A stretch of 64,000 nucleotides of DNA from Agapetus fuscipes (GCA_951799405.1 OX637339.1:7130001-7194000), one strand, 5' to 3'; shown: positions 26,701 through 39,100, numbered from the stretch's first letter. Numbers and translations: made by a program. The notes: generated by a model not told the origin, from the letters alone.

Positions 26701-29700
26701 TGCGGCTGACCACCCATACTGTAAAAATTGGTTCACTTTGCCAATGTCACCCCTGTTTCAGGGAAGGACGGCAAGAGTTGCAAGGCTTATGTTCATTTGA
26801 GATTGGGTTTTTATATTGTAGGTCCACATGCGGCATGTGTTAGCGCGAAATTATACATATCTGCTTGTGGGAATGCATTTAATATAAAACTTAAATGATA
26901 TATATCTTTGCAGCTTAGATTAGATTAGATTAGAATGCTATCTAGTGGCATATGTGTGTATCTAAAGCTCTACAAAATTTGTAATGCAACAACAGTCGCT
27001 ATCACAGTTAATGGCGATATTTCAGATTCTTTTTGACGTGCAATAGCCATGAGAAATACCTGCAGACTTTAAAATTTATAAATTTGATTTACTCAAAATG
27101 TTCTTTAACTGATATTCCTTGTTCTTCCCCAGTAGTCTTCAAATGTTCTGGCAAAGTCGCAGAAGCTCCAGTTCACAATGTTTCGAGAACTGTCGTTATG
27201 TCATCCTTTATAAAGGGCTAAAGCCGTCTGCAGCGCAGACTCATGTCTGAAAATTAATTAATAAAAATAAATATATTAATTAATGTCATAACCTTATCAT
27301 TTATGTACCTACAATTCCTTTGAAAGGATATTCTATATTTTAAAATCTTGTTGATGATGCACCCGACAATCTGTCATCGCACCATCCAGCCATTTTGATT
27401 CGAGTGTTCCCACTCCTCTGCACCCATCGACTAAAATAAAAGAAAAAGATGGAGCATCAGTGCCGTTAGGTGTGCTAAAAAGAACACGCGTTTTCAAACA
27501 CTACATATTCTGTCCAGATTGTCTATCGATTACAAGACAAACTGTATAAAAGCTTTCATACATATCCACACTGCACAACTGACTTTTGACCCAGCGCGGT
27601 ATTGAAACAATCATAGACACACTGGGCAGAATGTGTTAGGTTGTGAAGAGTTGTGTTAAAAAAGAGAAGTATATGAGAACTATCAAACAAAAATTGTTGT
27701 TATTTTATGCCTCTTTTTTGACATTTGACGCTGCTAACTTGCGTCTCTTTTTCATTGTGTACCTGCGTGCATTCCATGACATATGCATAAGTCTGAAAAG
27801 AAACTGACATGCATTATCTGTTCAGAGGGCTCTTGAGGTGTGATACACACAAAACAGCGCTCACCAAATAAATCATCCTAATATTACTATTATTATCTAT
27901 TTCTTTTGGTTTGATCGATTTCCGCGCCTCTCTTAGTTCGTGACTGCGACTACCTTCTCCAGGCTATAATGATTTACCTTTTAATTTGCTACCTTACGCC
28001 CCCTTATGATGCCCTTGAGATGTACCTGGACTATTAAATGGCGCCACAGGAATTCATTCAATCATCTTACAGATCTGTGTTGCTGGGTATATCAGCGTGG
28101 TGCGCAGGAGGGACGGCTCTGTTGGCAGGTTTCCTGCATCGTCACCGCCGTGCCAGGGTGTTCCGCAGTGCCAGCCCCGTGTTCCTGGCCATTACACTCC
28201 TCGGCTGTGCCACCATGTATCTGGAGGTAATGCTTAAAACACAATCAATGCTACATAAACACTCAATACATCCTCATAAATTAGGATCATTTTTTTGGTG
28301 AGGAAACTTGATCATTGCTATTGAAAGCATCAATCGTGACCCATTTTCTGTAAAGCTGGATAGACCTTTGGTGACCAGTCTTTTTTTGAAAGCCAAATGT
28401 TTTTTTTTAATCTAGAAAAGAGCATGTTTGAAAATAAAAATATTTTCTTGTCCTTTGCAGTGAATCAAACTCACAACTTCGGATTATGAGTCCACAGCGT
28501 TAACTGCTTGAATACAGACAGTTCTAACTTAAATTAATACACGGTACAAGAAAAGCTAGATGCCAAGTAAAACTAACTTCAGAGCTGTATATGAACCAAC
28601 ACTTTAACTGAACGTGATAGAAACTATAACGATGCCATCTTATAAAATGTTGCTTTCGTTAGATCAACATAAAGTCAACCAAAAACATTATATTATATAG
28701 TTAACCTCAGTGGTAGAGTACTTGCATCCCATGCCGAGAGCTCGGGTTCAAATTTCACCAAGGGTTTCAGAAATGATTGCCCGTTTTAATGTTTATTTCA
28801 AACCCCTAAATAAAATACCGGCAAGGTTTACTCAGCCTTCACAAGAAATAAGTACCAGCCCCCTGGGGAGCTGGGAAACCGCCACTTCAACTGAAGTGGT
28901 TGGCGTAAGGCCGGCCCCTTACCCCTTACTGCCACATACGAAACCTTCGGGGATTATGTGGCAAGAAGTGACTATATGTGTAGCTTAGTTGCATTTTTTT
29001 GCCCTTGAAGCGTCACAATTTTTTTGTGATTTTCAAATGTGTTGATATTATTTCCAGATGGCTGCCATATTCCCTGTGTTGGACACTTACAGCTGCATTG
29101 CAACCAAATGGTGTCGACATCTTGGTTTCTGCATCACTTATACAGCGCTGCTCATGAAAACTTGGAGGTAAAATGTTAATTGTGCTTTTGTTATGATTGC
29201 CACTTTTCCTGGCAAGATATGAGCTTCAGCTTCATCTTCTTATGGTCTTCGAGATGTTTACATGGGACTCCCCTCTTGTGATTCAGAAGACCAACTGTTA
29301 TTTTTTATTGGTGTCGGCCTGATAGACACTGGTATTCTGGTATTTAACATTACTAAGTTGCACATATAGAGGATTTTCTTACTGCGTTCTTGCAAGTAAG
29401 GGAGGCTGCCCTTTCCCAATCTTTGCAGTTGAAGAAGGATTTACCAGCTTGTAAGGAGGCTGTTTCTCGTATCTGCTGAAAGCTAAGTAAGCCTTGCCCG
29501 AATTGCATTTTAAGTTTGAAATAAACACTACTTAAAACGGGAAATAATAACTCTAGCCTACTAGCATGCAATTGAAGCATCCTACCAACTAAGCTATCAA
29601 TCGGACTAGTTAAGAAAAGCAAATGATAATCCCAAAAATACAGTCTTATATATCTACAGAGAAATGTGAAAGGAAGAAGAGGTAAGCGACGGCCGAGAAA

Positions 29701-32700
29701 AGTATGGAGAGATCAGATTGAGGAGATTGTGAAAGAAGGGGATATCCAAAGTGAATGGATTGAAAAGAAGAAAATGTATGAAAAAGGTGATGGATTGAAA
29801 GAGGTATGTAAGGATAAAAAGAGGCAGCTCTGCAGAGGCTCTGATCACCCCTTGCGGAATGGTGACAGAGTTACAGTTACAGTAAAAAATCATTGTGCAT
29901 TTTACAAATATCTTTTAAATATTTTCAGAGTTTCTCTGACGTATCGCGTAAAGTCTGCACACGCCGTAAAGTTGACAGAGCGTCAATTGTTACGCTGGCT
30001 GCTGCCCGTGCTCCTGGTGGCTCTGGTCTTCCTCGGGACTTGGACGTTGTCTGATCCTCCTCACGCCGAGGACATAACTGACAGAGAGGGCTTGAAGTTT
30101 AAGCAATGCACCTACAATTGGTGGGATCATAGTTTGGCACTCGGTAAGTCTTATCATTTAGTTTTTGTTGTACCACATTGGGACTGAATTAGAATTCATC
30201 ACAACAACTGGATCTTGCTTGAGAATAGGCTGTATCTATAGCAACAACCCAGTTTGCAGAGGGTTTTTGAGGTGGGATCATAGAAAAACTGCGCTCACCA
30301 AATAAATATGTCTATCATCTAAGTTGTAAAAGTATACTACATCTAAGATTCATGACACATATAAACCCACGCTTACACACGCCTTATGTGAACTAAAACA
30401 TAAAAACCCAAAACTCAAATCAACATACTCTTGCCAACCTTCTCTGAAACAGGGGTGACATTGGCAAAGCGAAGCATTTTTTATAGAATGGTTGGTAAGC
30501 CTCATATTAACAACTAGGTACTATTCGTACATAAATTGCCGAAGACTGAATTAATCGCCTAGCAGTGGCGAAGCGTGCTATACAAGCCGGTTCCCATCGG
30601 CTTCCCTTTTAAAATGATGTAACAAAGTAGTTAAAAAATATAGGCACAAAGTAAAAAAATACATTTAAAACCAAAGAAACAATACGTATTTTTCCCCCAT
30701 TGAAACCATCTACTTTATTATCATTTCTGCCTCATTTTAAACAGGAAACCGGCTTGTATGTCACCCTTCGCCACTGCATCCTAATTCCTAGTGATGTTGA
30801 AATTTATTTTTTATAGGCTTTGGATACAAATTTTTGGTGATAGGTTTGACATGATTAACTGGCATTGCTTATTCTCCAGGAGAGCTGGCTTTCTTGCTGT
30901 GGGGAGTGCGCGTGTGCTACGGAGTCCGACATGCGGAATCTCTCTACAACGAGGCGCGGCTTATATCATACGCTATCTATAACATTGCAGCCGTCAACTG
31001 CCTCATGCTGACCTTTCAGTAAGTACTTGCTCAACAACTCTCAAATATCAGCACATATCATCATTCGAGGAAAGATCGAGGAAAAAAGAGGTGTCAGTAG
31101 AAAGCAGATTTAATGGGTCAGTAATGTACGAAATTGGATGGGAAGAAGTGGGCAAGAAATAGGGTGACATTCTTGGAAGTGATTGTTAACGTTAGGGGAA
31201 CCTGATGCGGGGCCAGAAGGAGAAAAAGAAGTATCATCATCATTGTTGATGCTATGGTCAAGAAACAACGATGCTATGGTCAAAGTATTAGTCAAGAAAC
31301 AAAAATATTTCAATGTGGACAATAGGTTAATGCTTAGAAGTAATTGTGAAGAGAAATAACATGTTGTGTATGAAATTGTTTTCCAGTTTGTTGATCTTCC
31401 CTCGGGTGGGCCCAGATATGAAATATTTCCTTGGTTTCGTCAGAACTCAACTGTCTACATCCGTTACAGTGGCTCTAGTCTTTGGACCAAAGGTTAGTCT
31501 GAGATTTGTACGACACATCCACACTTCATAATTTTTACCTCTCATCCAATGTATTCTTTTTGCACCTTAACTTACCCATCATTTTGATTTTTTTAAACTT
31601 CTGTTTGATTTTAAACTGAGCTATTGGTCAACCCAGTCAGTAGTTCAGTTGGTAAAGCGATTGGATTCCATTCTGAGAACTTGGGTTCAAATCCCAAGGG
31701 TGTCAGAAATGATTTACCGTTGCGGTGTTTATTTCAAACCCAAAATAAAAAAACCGGCAAGGTTACTCAGTCTTCACAAGAAATGAGTACCAGCTCTCTT
31801 TGACACTGGGAAACTCACACTTCAACTGAAATGGTTGGCGGAAGGCAGGTCCCTTTATCTGTAAAATATCACCACATGTAACCTTCACAAAGTTACACTA
31901 TATGTGTAGCTTAGTAGTGTAAGTGTAAATTAGTTCAGTAGATGTTAGAAATACATTTAAATATTAGAGTTTTATGAATTTTTTTCCTTATTTTTGCAGG
32001 TGGTCCGTGTGTGTCGTGGATTTGGTGATCAATGGGACAGTCGTGCCGCGAGGGGAGTGTCCGCCTCCTTCTCCCTGAATGGCATTGGTTCTGTGCACCC
32101 CCACCCTCCCCCCACTCCACACGACCTGGCGCAGGAGAATGATGAACTCAAGGTTGCAACCCCATTACTTTTATCAGTCATCTATTTTACACCTTAGACC
32201 AAGGTTGTGGCATTCTGTGGAGCAGACAATGTTAGTCAGCAATAATGACAATGGGTTTCTCTCTATAATAAAACATTGAGCCGAACATGGGTTTTAGCTA
32301 CTACAGCGGATATATGTTACTAATGAGAGGACTTACTACCAACTGATTGCTTCTTTTGTAATATAAAGAGTGTATTTAGTCAGTTTGATTGGTTCCTCTT
32401 TAAGCGGTGCTAATGAGAAAACTTATGGGCTGGCAAAAAAATGACATTCGCCAATTGGTCCGCACACTAATTTCACAAATCAGCTGTTCTCTCTTTTGCT
32501 CAGGTGCTGCGATCGGTGTTGGTATGGCAAACTATGATCTTGAATAAAACAGAGGCAACGAATGATCGCCAAGATTTGTAACCTTTTTATACCCACATTG
32601 ACAAGGCAGACAGTATCGTTCTGACATATGAAGAGACTAAATGTATTACGTCCAGTGGAAATAAATTTATTTTACATGTCCAAATGGCGTAGTTAAACAC

Positions 32701-34339
32701 GCCATTGCTGCTCACATTATTATACCTACTCATCATTGTTTTTTTCCAAGTTCAAGTACTATACAAATACCAATGAGAAGTCATATTTCAATGATTTTAC
32801 TTGGGCTCTTTTCAATTAAATTGCGATTTATTTATTTAAAAGGATTTATTTTGCACAATGTACGGTTATACAGTACTTCTCTAGCTCTATCGACTTCATG
32901 CCACAATGTTTCAAGCGTCTCTAGCTCTCTGCACTATTGCGGCTCGTATATATAGGTACGAAAGAGACAATTCTTGCATGTTCAGATTATTCCACATACT
33001 TCTATAATGGATTATTCCACACACATACTATATTGTTCGACATTATTCCAGTTACACCAGTAAACTACGTGCATGAACACACAAACTCATAGTTCGTAAC
33101 AATATGTTGATAATGAACGTGATATATTTTGACAGGAGGAAGTCCAGAAGTTGGCAGCGCAGATAGAGTTCATGAAGATAGTTCAGATGGAGCTGCACAA
33201 CCGGCATCTGAAGCCACGGCCTGGTGGACACTTCACCATGCCTCCTCCTCCGGCTCAGCAATTCCAGGTATGTAAGTAAACAACCTAACTAACTCTTAAA
33301 GCCATTCTGCCACCATTTTGCCTGGCTTGTCTTTGATTTTTCTATCTGATGCTGGTTGAAAGACAGTACGCTGCCTTAGTTCTTGTTTGCCGTATAGACC
33401 ATTCAGCTAATTTTACATGAGCAATGTTTGCATGTGTACTGTACTGGACCAATGTGTCTGATGAAAACAGGAAATTGATTTAAAAAATATTTAAAACAAC
33501 TCTCACATTATCGAATTTTACGTTTTTTTCTCAGCTCAGATTGTGTACAATTTGATTCTTAAGACAACTGCATTAAAAAGTCACGTTTGACAGAATTGGT
33601 CTATACGGCAAACAAGAACTGGGGGAGCGAGTAGTGTATAGAGATGTATGAAAGCATTCACACGGTTTGTCTGGTAATCCATAGACAATCCAGGCAGAAT
33701 GTGTTGTGTCTCAAAAGGTCCTTAAGCTCAACATTATTATTCAATTTTTTACACCTACTTGCGCATTGGTCTCTCAGACTGGCAAGACAATAATTTAATT
33801 GAGGTGGGAACACGGATACCGGTTGGCGGTAACTCGTTCAATAAACGGCAGTTTGGCAAAGGAATGAGTCATGTAAACACCAAGTTCTCATAGTTTTTCT
33901 ATGGACTGCAAAAGAATGAATGCCTTCTACATGTTGCCTTTGTTGTGACGAGAAAAGGAGATATGGATATTTTGTCAGACCGGGTGATGATGATGAGTTG
34001 AGGATTTCTTTAGAGTGCCATTTTGTGATGTAGTCACTTCAAAGGCGCTTTTGCAAATGATGACAGAAATTTTCTTGTCTTCAGTGCTTTTCCTAACTTC
34101 CGATGGTCCCCTTAACAGCAAATGCTTGGTCTCCAAACATTGTTTTTACTTTTTAATCTGCGTTTTGGCTTCGGTCTCTGCCCAGCATAGTGTTAGACTT
34201 TTCTTGCTGAGATGCCATTATAGTACCTTTAGAAGAGGCTGAGAACTGTTTGTAATGTAGAGCTTTTTTTATCAATTTTCAGAATCACGGTCACGATGAG
34301 ATTGAGAAGGAGCTATCGAGTGGCATGAGGGGAGGGTGA
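8652..34339 (+). CDS. GPR158/GPR179-like family C orphan G-protein-coupled receptor
   Basis: Exons: 8652-8766 (ATG 8668), 10863-11052, 18521-18728, 21771-21941, 22899-23043, 24613-24724, 26270-26423, 28073-28226, 29058-29167, 29929-30143, 30880-31018, 31387-31492, 32000-32152, 33136-33267, 34283-34339 (TGA 34337). All junctions are GT-AG and in phase, giving about 714 residues. Order: signal peptide (1-28, Leu-rich, starts MSRAAGVL); Cache-like ectodomain ending [17 protein letters not shown] and [13 protein letters not shown] (about 200-240); EGF-like [10 protein letters not shown] (about 290); [11 protein letters not shown] linker (about 340); seven membrane segments (about 362-600) with the TM3 and loop-2 cysteines (KQCTYNWW); then a coiled-coil tail (QENDELK…EEVQKL). 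Vertebrate relatives regulate RGS proteins, and the fly relative Smog acts in G-protein signalling during morphogenesis. The tail is much shorter than in vertebrates. Family call is firm; which insect paralogue is not. ATG 8658 is in another frame. Upstream non-coding exons were not located. Confidence 0.85.
8875..9546. mobile_element. hAT-like non-autonomous element, 8-bp TSD
   Basis: Exact 8-bp direct repeats CTCTAGAT flank it (8867-8874 and 9547-9554). The ends are CAGTGGAGGGTAAAC and …GCGCATCACTG, imperfect inverted repeats beginning CAGTG, as in many hAT elements. It has no transposase and carries a tRNA-headed SINE insertion at 9081-9417. Confidence 0.75.
9081..9417 (-). mobile_element. 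tRNA-derived SINE (family 1), full length
   Basis: On the - strand the head reads TAGCTCAGTTGGTAGAGTGC (A box) and GGTTCGAATCCCACCGAGG (B box), followed by GGTGTCAGAAATGATTTCC and a roughly 250-bp body ending with AGCTTAGTTGCG. It is flanked by 68-bp identical direct repeats (9013-9080, 9418-9485). Relatives lie at 22459-22713 (-), 28697-28992 (+), about 29350-29606 (-), 31626-31916 (+) and about 40048-40290 (+). Confidence 0.8.
9596..10060 (+). mobile_element. 5'-truncated LINE with (GATTA)n tail
   Basis: Starts in the last codons of a polyprotein ([20 protein letters not shown]), followed by a 3' UTR containing CCTTGACTTATAGGTTGGTA, CCTGTCTCAGGGAAGGACGG and a tail of TTAGATTAGATTAGATT. The same structure recurs at 50745-51187, which identifies the widely scattered 250-bp repeat of this window as LINE 3' ends rather than an independent SINE. 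Confidence 0.7.
11053..18520 (+). other. Receptor intron 2 (about 7.5 kb), no internal gene supported
   Basis: Holds LINE 3' ends (about 11800-11970 +, 12830-12985 -, 14570-14790 -, 15600-15710 +), a SINE family 1 fragment (about 14806-14900), an M1 MITE fragment (about 15715-15800) and a LINE coding relic (17401-17740). A 142-codon ORF at 11135-11563 is Trp/Arg/Lys-rich and unrecognised; it has no splice-site or family support. The remainder is AT-rich and featureless to me. Confidence 0.6.
17401..17740 (+). mobile_element. LINE C-terminal coding relic, frame-disrupted
   Basis: The + strand reads [13 protein letters not shown]…YNEELY, then a stop, then [11 protein letters not shown]. After a frame change it continues [20 protein letters not shown] and [19 protein letters not shown]. 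This order is typical of the end of insect non-LTR reverse transcriptases. Stops and a frameshift show it is dead. Confidence 0.7.
19411..19830 (-). mobile_element. LINE 3' end, inverted orientation
   Basis: Begins (in + coordinates) with the complement of the GATTA tail at 19411, runs through the same 3' UTR as 9596-10060, and reaches the polyprotein C-terminal codons near 19790-19830 (complement of the segment encoding KKWRLICDV). Confidence 0.7.
19873..20065. repeat. Degenerate ACGTGAC minisatellite
   Basis: About twenty imperfect 8-11 bp units built on (a)ACGTGAC/ATA follow one another (examples: gaacgtgacatac, gtgaccgtgacatacg, gaacgtgacagacgtgacg). Both strands contain CACGT-like palindromic cores. 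No ORF of interest crosses it. Confidence 0.6.
20820..21050 (-). mobile_element. LINE C-terminal coding relic
   Basis: The - strand reads [20 protein letters not shown] then EAVSKVLI, close to the RR-SWLKNLR-WFG…LFRAAV-KV-IA signature near the end of RTE-like insect LINE polyproteins. It is a short, truncated relic. Confidence 0.6.
22459..22713 (-). mobile_element. SINE family 1 copy
   Basis: Same body as 9081-9417 (ACTTCTTGCC…TTATCCCCGAAGGGGTCGC, then CCAACCACTTTCAGTTGAAG), with a degraded tRNA-like head ending AACAATTGAGCTATCGATCG. Confidence 0.7.
24138..24260. repeat. Long imperfect hairpin (123 bp)
   Basis: Arms 24138-24192 and 24206-24260 are close reverse complements, around TGTGATGAGTATTATTA and ACAATATAGAATCT, with a 13-nt AT-rich loop. 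It lies in receptor intron 5. It could be the core of a foldback transposon; flanking inverted repeats are weak. Confidence 0.65.
25197..25455. mobile_element. MITE, family M1
   Basis: Terminal inverted repeats of about 30 bp: CGTCCCTTTAGTGCTTGTTT at the left, complement of CGTCCCTTCAGTGCTTATTT at the right; 259 bp; non-coding; in receptor intron 6. Confidence 0.75.
26035..26235 (-). mobile_element. LINE 3' end in receptor intron 6
   Basis: Inverted copy beginning with the complement of the GATTA tail (aatctaatctaatctaatct) and ending about 35 bp before the acceptor of the exon at 26270. Confidence 0.7.
26640..26935 (+). mobile_element. LINE 3' end with (GATTA)n tail
   Basis: Near-consensus copy: CCTTGACTTATAGGTTGTTA, CCTGTTTCAGGGAAGGACGG, ATGCGGCATGTGTTAGCGCG, then a tail of TTAGATTAGATTAGA. 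It lies in receptor intron 7. Confidence 0.8.
28697..28992 (+). mobile_element. SINE family 1 copy
   Basis: tRNA-like head with AACCTCAGTGGTAGAGTACT and GGTTCAAATTTCACC, then GTTTCAGAAATGATTGCC and the shared body to GTGTAGCTTAGTTGC. It ends about 65 bp before the acceptor at 29058. Confidence 0.75.
29663..29855 (+). mobile_element. LINE C-terminal coding relic
   Basis: Reads [20 protein letters not shown], then [20 protein letters not shown]: the same polyprotein end as seen before the LINE 3' UTRs at 9596 and 50745. Its open frame runs by chance through the intron into receptor exon 10 (29929). Confidence 0.65.
31626..31916 (+). mobile_element. SINE family 1 copy
   Basis: Head AGTTCAGTTGGTAAAGCGAT and GGTTCAAATCCCAAGGGTGT, then the body to GTGTAGCTTAGTAG. 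It lies in receptor intron 12. Confidence 0.75.
33369..33629. mobile_element. MITE, family M1, best-preserved ends
   Basis: Terminal inverted repeats CGCTGCCTTAGTTCTTGTTT (left) and the complement of CGCTCCCCCAGTTCTTGTTT (right), both extending into GCCGTATAG; 261 bp, in receptor intron 14. Confidence 0.8.
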
Positions 34340-34580
34340 CTGGTGGCGTGGTGTGTGGGGGGGTGGCGCTGGCCGGGACCCGCAGCATGTACTCCCGCCC
34401 TCGCGCCAGACACCAGACCACCTGTGCAAGTGTGAGCATGTCACCACAGCCTTGCACATATAGCGGGCTTCATACAACCTTTTCACACACCACCGATTCT
34501 GTCTGGTTTGTCAATAGTTTCAAATAGGATCACCGGACTATCCGTGTGAAAGCTTTTGTACATATGTACCCTATACATTA

Positions 34581-34832
34581 CGTCCCCCCATTGCTTATTT
34601 AGCTAATCTGCCATTTGATTCAAATATGACCTGTCAATGAAATTGTCTTAAGAATCACATTGTACACAATCTGAGCTAAGAAAAAAAATATATGAGCTAA
34701 GAAAAAGTTGTTTTAAATATTTTTTTAATCCATTTCCAGTTTTCATAAGCCACATTGGTCCAGTACACATACAAATATTGCTGATGTGAAATTACCTCTC
34801 ATGGACATAAACAAACATGCACTAAGGGAACG
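34581..34832. mobile_element. MITE, family M1
   Basis: Inverted orientation relative to 33369-33629. Ends CGTCCCCCCATTGCTTATTT and the complement of CGTTCCCTTAGTGCATGTTT. It starts about 240 bp after the receptor stop codon, possibly within its 3' UTR. Confidence 0.65.
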
Positions 34833-35163
34833 ATCGCTAGACTTCTGATTTGGCTCTGGATGAATAGAAAAATACCATAGACATACTGGACAGACTGTGT
34901 TCTGTGTGAAAAGGCTCGTAGAGGAAAACAAGTAAAGAAAAGCTAATTATTGTAAAATAATTGTCAGTTTTTTTAAAAATAAATTTGTGACGAGGAATTC
35001 AATTCCCCAACGTACTTTTCCTGGGCTTTCAATTATTTATAGGGTTCTTGAAGTGTGATTCGCAAAAAAAAACAAAGCTCATCAAATAAATCATACAAAT
35101 AATGATTTAATTTATAACTTTGAATTGTTAACAGATATTTGACTGGTAGATATTCAATACATT

Positions 35164-35462
35164 GACCGATCCGTAGCTTAGTGGTTAACACTTTGGACTT
35201 GTGATTGAAGGTAGTGAGTTCGAATCCTGGCAGAGCACAATAATGTATCATTTATATTTTAAAATATGCTCTTTCTATGGATTGAAAAATTCAAATACCT
35301 TTTACTAAAGACCGGTCACCAATAGTCCATCCAGCCTTACACTTACTGGATCTAGTTTGAGAATTGGTGCTTTCTGCAGCGACAACCAAACTGGCAGTGG
35401 GCTTTTGAGGTGTGATTCACACAAAAACAGCGCTCACCAAATAAATTATCCTGATATTATTC
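35164..35462 (+). mobile_element. tRNA-derived SINE (family 2), full length
   Basis: Head GTAGCTTAGTGGTTAACACT (A box) and GAGTTCGAATCCTGGCAGAG (B box), then a body with GTCCATCCAGCCTTACA and a 3' end CACACAAAAACAGCGCTCACC. Another headed copy follows at about 35861-36105, interrupted near 36066-36089. Tail fragments lie near 8110-8170 (-), 27830-27900, 30200-30312 and 55555-55590. Confidence 0.75.
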
Positions 35463-36105
35463 TTATATTTCAGCAAAGTAAAATTATTTAAGATTTGGCT
35501 TCTTCAGCATTTTTATACATAAAAAAAAAGTCATTGTCGTATTCATGGGTACTGCATTAGCCTAAATTGAGAGAGAATTCAGTAAATGAAATGTAAAGTA
35601 TTGTCAAAAATATGTTAGTGAATTACATTCCAATCACAATTTTTTTTGTAAATAAGTAAAAGAGACAAATATTGTGGATAATGAAGTAAATGGTATTTTA
35701 AATTGATGTGCAAATAAAACTTTTAAAGTTAATATAAGATATCTATGGTAAGGGCCAATCAAATGGGTCAAATTTAAATGCATTAGTTAGACGGTGTATG
35801 TGTAATTGTGTATCCTCCATGTTTTTGTTTATACGTAAACACTGGAAGTTTGTATTAGTTAACCGGTCCATAGTCCAGTGCCAACACTTCGGACTCGTAA
35901 ATAGAAGGTTTTGGGTTTGAATCCTGGCGGAGCACCAAAAAATACCATTTATATTTTCAAATATACCTACTCTTCGCTGGGTTGAAAATTTCTTAAAACC
36001 TAGACCAGTCAGTAAGGGTCCATCCAGCCTTACAACAACTGGGTCTTGCTTGAGTATTGGCGGTTTAATAATAATGATATTTATTCATAAAAATAGCGAC
36101 AACCA

Positions 36106-39100
36106 AGCTCGTAACACTGCAGCAAGTGACATAGACCCCTAAAGTCTCTGAAATCTAGGAAGTCTCCCGCACAGAATTTCTTAAAATAAAAATAAAATGT
36201 ACAAATAGAAACATGTCGGACACACATACACCCATCTACTAAGGTGACACTTGAGTGCATGATTGACTCTATAAAATTGTTGCTACTGTAATGAAAATGT
36301 TTTATGAATATGGACTCTTTTGTATGAATTTCTATTTAAGGTTTAGTTGTCTTTATATAGTTCAATGTTATTTATTATTTGTATTCCTTGACTTACAAGC
36401 GCGAACTTATACACCTGTGACATCATGCAGCCGAGACTTTTTTTTAAATGTGCAGAATCTATTACTATACAATATTATAATACTTTTAAACTCCTATACC
36501 ATAGTGATATTTTATCAAAGAAAATGCTTCCATGCTGATCAGTTAATACGTAAATAAAGTTCAAATACACTAAGGTATTATAAAAGCTACTTGATCACAT
36601 ATTCAGTCTCAAGTCAATACGCTCAATTACAAATATTTTACTTACAAATTCAGTTTGACTTTCTTACTAAGAAAAATTACATATAGGTACTATTTTGAGT
36701 CTATAAAAAAATTATATTTTGTATTCATGTTCTCTAGCATCAATGAAATAAATAAAAATTGTATTTTATTCACTTTGAATACACTGAAAACATATTTTTA
36801 TGAGTGATATTTTTTCTATGTTCTATAAAAGAAATGAGTCATTTTTACACTGTTGATTTTGGGGTGATATATTTTTGATTTTATAAATATAAAATTACTC
36901 TGCAGTGGTACATGGATCATCATGAATTTTATTGAAAATGGAGCTACTAGTGCTGCCATATTGCATAAAATATTTTTTTACAGCTTGTTTTGCCTGCATG
37001 TCTTGATCGAGTTCAAATAGGTACCAAATAATCCGGTAATGTAAAGTGGACTTTGTTTTTGGGATTTCTTACTCCTCAAGGAGCTCTAATCACTCAGATT
37101 TCTTTTACAATCCTCAAGGCGAGTTGAATGGTTATGCCATCCAAATTGTTCAGAAATTCTGGACACTCTATATTTTGTTGATAGTCTCTTTGGTTGGGTC
37201 CAGCTAGATGAGGTATCTTTCCCTTTTTGATGGTTATTTTTTGGTCGCGGTTTATCAAGGTGAGCAAGAAGTGAATTTTCCCTTATTGCGAGAACCATTT
37301 GAATCAAACTGTATTAACCCTATGTGAACCCGATCACCACAGCAGTGCACAAATTCAAATATCACTCACATTCATTACGATTTGTGTACTATTGCACAGT
37401 TAGGTATGTGGCACTTATTAAAATATATCAATTATTTATTTAAGTGTGTTAAAAAATTGTAAATCTATAAAAAAAAAACACAAAGTGTAATTGTTATATT
37501 TGAAAGAATATTAATTATATTATATTGAGGAAGATTAAATATTTCTATTTCAAAGATGGCGACTGTCAGAAATTTTGCAGTAACAAGATGTTCCTATCAA
37601 GTTGTTTCAAATGCCTTTTGAAGCAGTTTAAATCGCTGTATCTATTGGCAGTATAAAAATTCTTATAATGATCAGTTATTTTTCTAAAGTTTACTTCTTC
37701 ACACGCAACGCAATTGAGAAATTTACATTTGTAATGTCTGCGATGGCGGGACTTGGAAAAAACCATTGACAAACTTGTTTTTAGTCAAGATATAGCAGAT
37801 ATAGAAAGAAAAAATATGCATGTTTTACTTATCTCTTGACAAAACCATAAAAAAGGCATTTTTTACTGTAAGTGTGGACTGGGAACAGGGACTCATGTAT
37901 CTCATGTATCCAATTTTTTTACACCCATATAATATGAACCAGTTGCTAAAAGATCAATAGACTTTTCACATGCTAAGGGGATGCCCTAACCATCAAGCTG
38001 TTAAACGTAAAAGTCATTTCTGTAGACAACACACGTAATCTATTGTTAAACTCATTTTTTTTGTTGCAAAAATGTACATCTGTAAAAAATACTAATCTAT
38101 TTTAGAAAGCTTACTTGAGATATTCAATATGAAAAAAATGTAGCATTTTCAAAACAATTCTCATCAGGCTGTGCTGCAAAAATGTTTATCTATTTGTAAG
38201 GATGATGGGAAATAACAGTAAGGGAATAAGACCAGTACAGTGCTTAACAGACTATTTAAGCGTTATTACCATAATTTCTTCATAAGTATCTTCAAAACAA
38301 CCAAATATATTTTTTTGTAATAGATTAAGTACCTACTACTTAATAATTGGTATTTTAAAACAAAGCTAATGATAGATACCTATATTTTGTACCTCACTGC
38401 ACAGAGTATTGTAGGTTTATAGAGGGCGGTCTTAGAACAAAAAAAATGTAACCAAGTAGTATTATTTATATATGAAACGATGGGTAGCGCCAGTAACTAC
38501 CCTACGTGTCTAGACAATACTAAATTATCATCATAATATCATTCTATATTATTACTGTTCTACTCAGTTGGCGAAGTAAATAAAAACAATTGAAGATGGT
38601 AAAACATATTTTATTTAAAAAAAAAACTTCAAATAGCACAACTTAATTACATTACAACAATTGATTATAAATAACATTTATGTTATAAATACATTTTATT
38701 CTTTTTTAATGTGTTATTACTTATTTTTCTATCATAATATATACATTGTGACTTGCTCAATTCAAATTTAATAATTATGTCCATAATCTGATGTTGAAAA
38801 GATATATCACATTTAAGATTTACACTAAATGTATTCCCACAAGAAGACACATTTCACACTTATAAAGTACAACTTTTCTAAAAAAACAGTTCTTCATTTC
38901 ATACAAAAAGTACAGTCCTTCATTTCATACAAAAAGTACAGTTCACCCAAACTTTTTGTTTTTTCCAGTAAGTACATTACTAATCGTGAAATAGAAACGA
39001 ATCCGATTACTTTAACTCCGTATTAAAACAATGAGGTACACAACAACGGCGACTGGACATTGTAAATTGCCAAATCACAAAATTTAAAGAATTTTCAAAA

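Noticed and set aside
29666..30187. 173-codon ORF spanning an intron and a receptor exon
   Set aside because: The first part is a LINE relic. The frame runs into receptor exon 10 by chance; the exon has a good acceptor (ATTTTCAG at 29928) and the phase fits the preceding exon.
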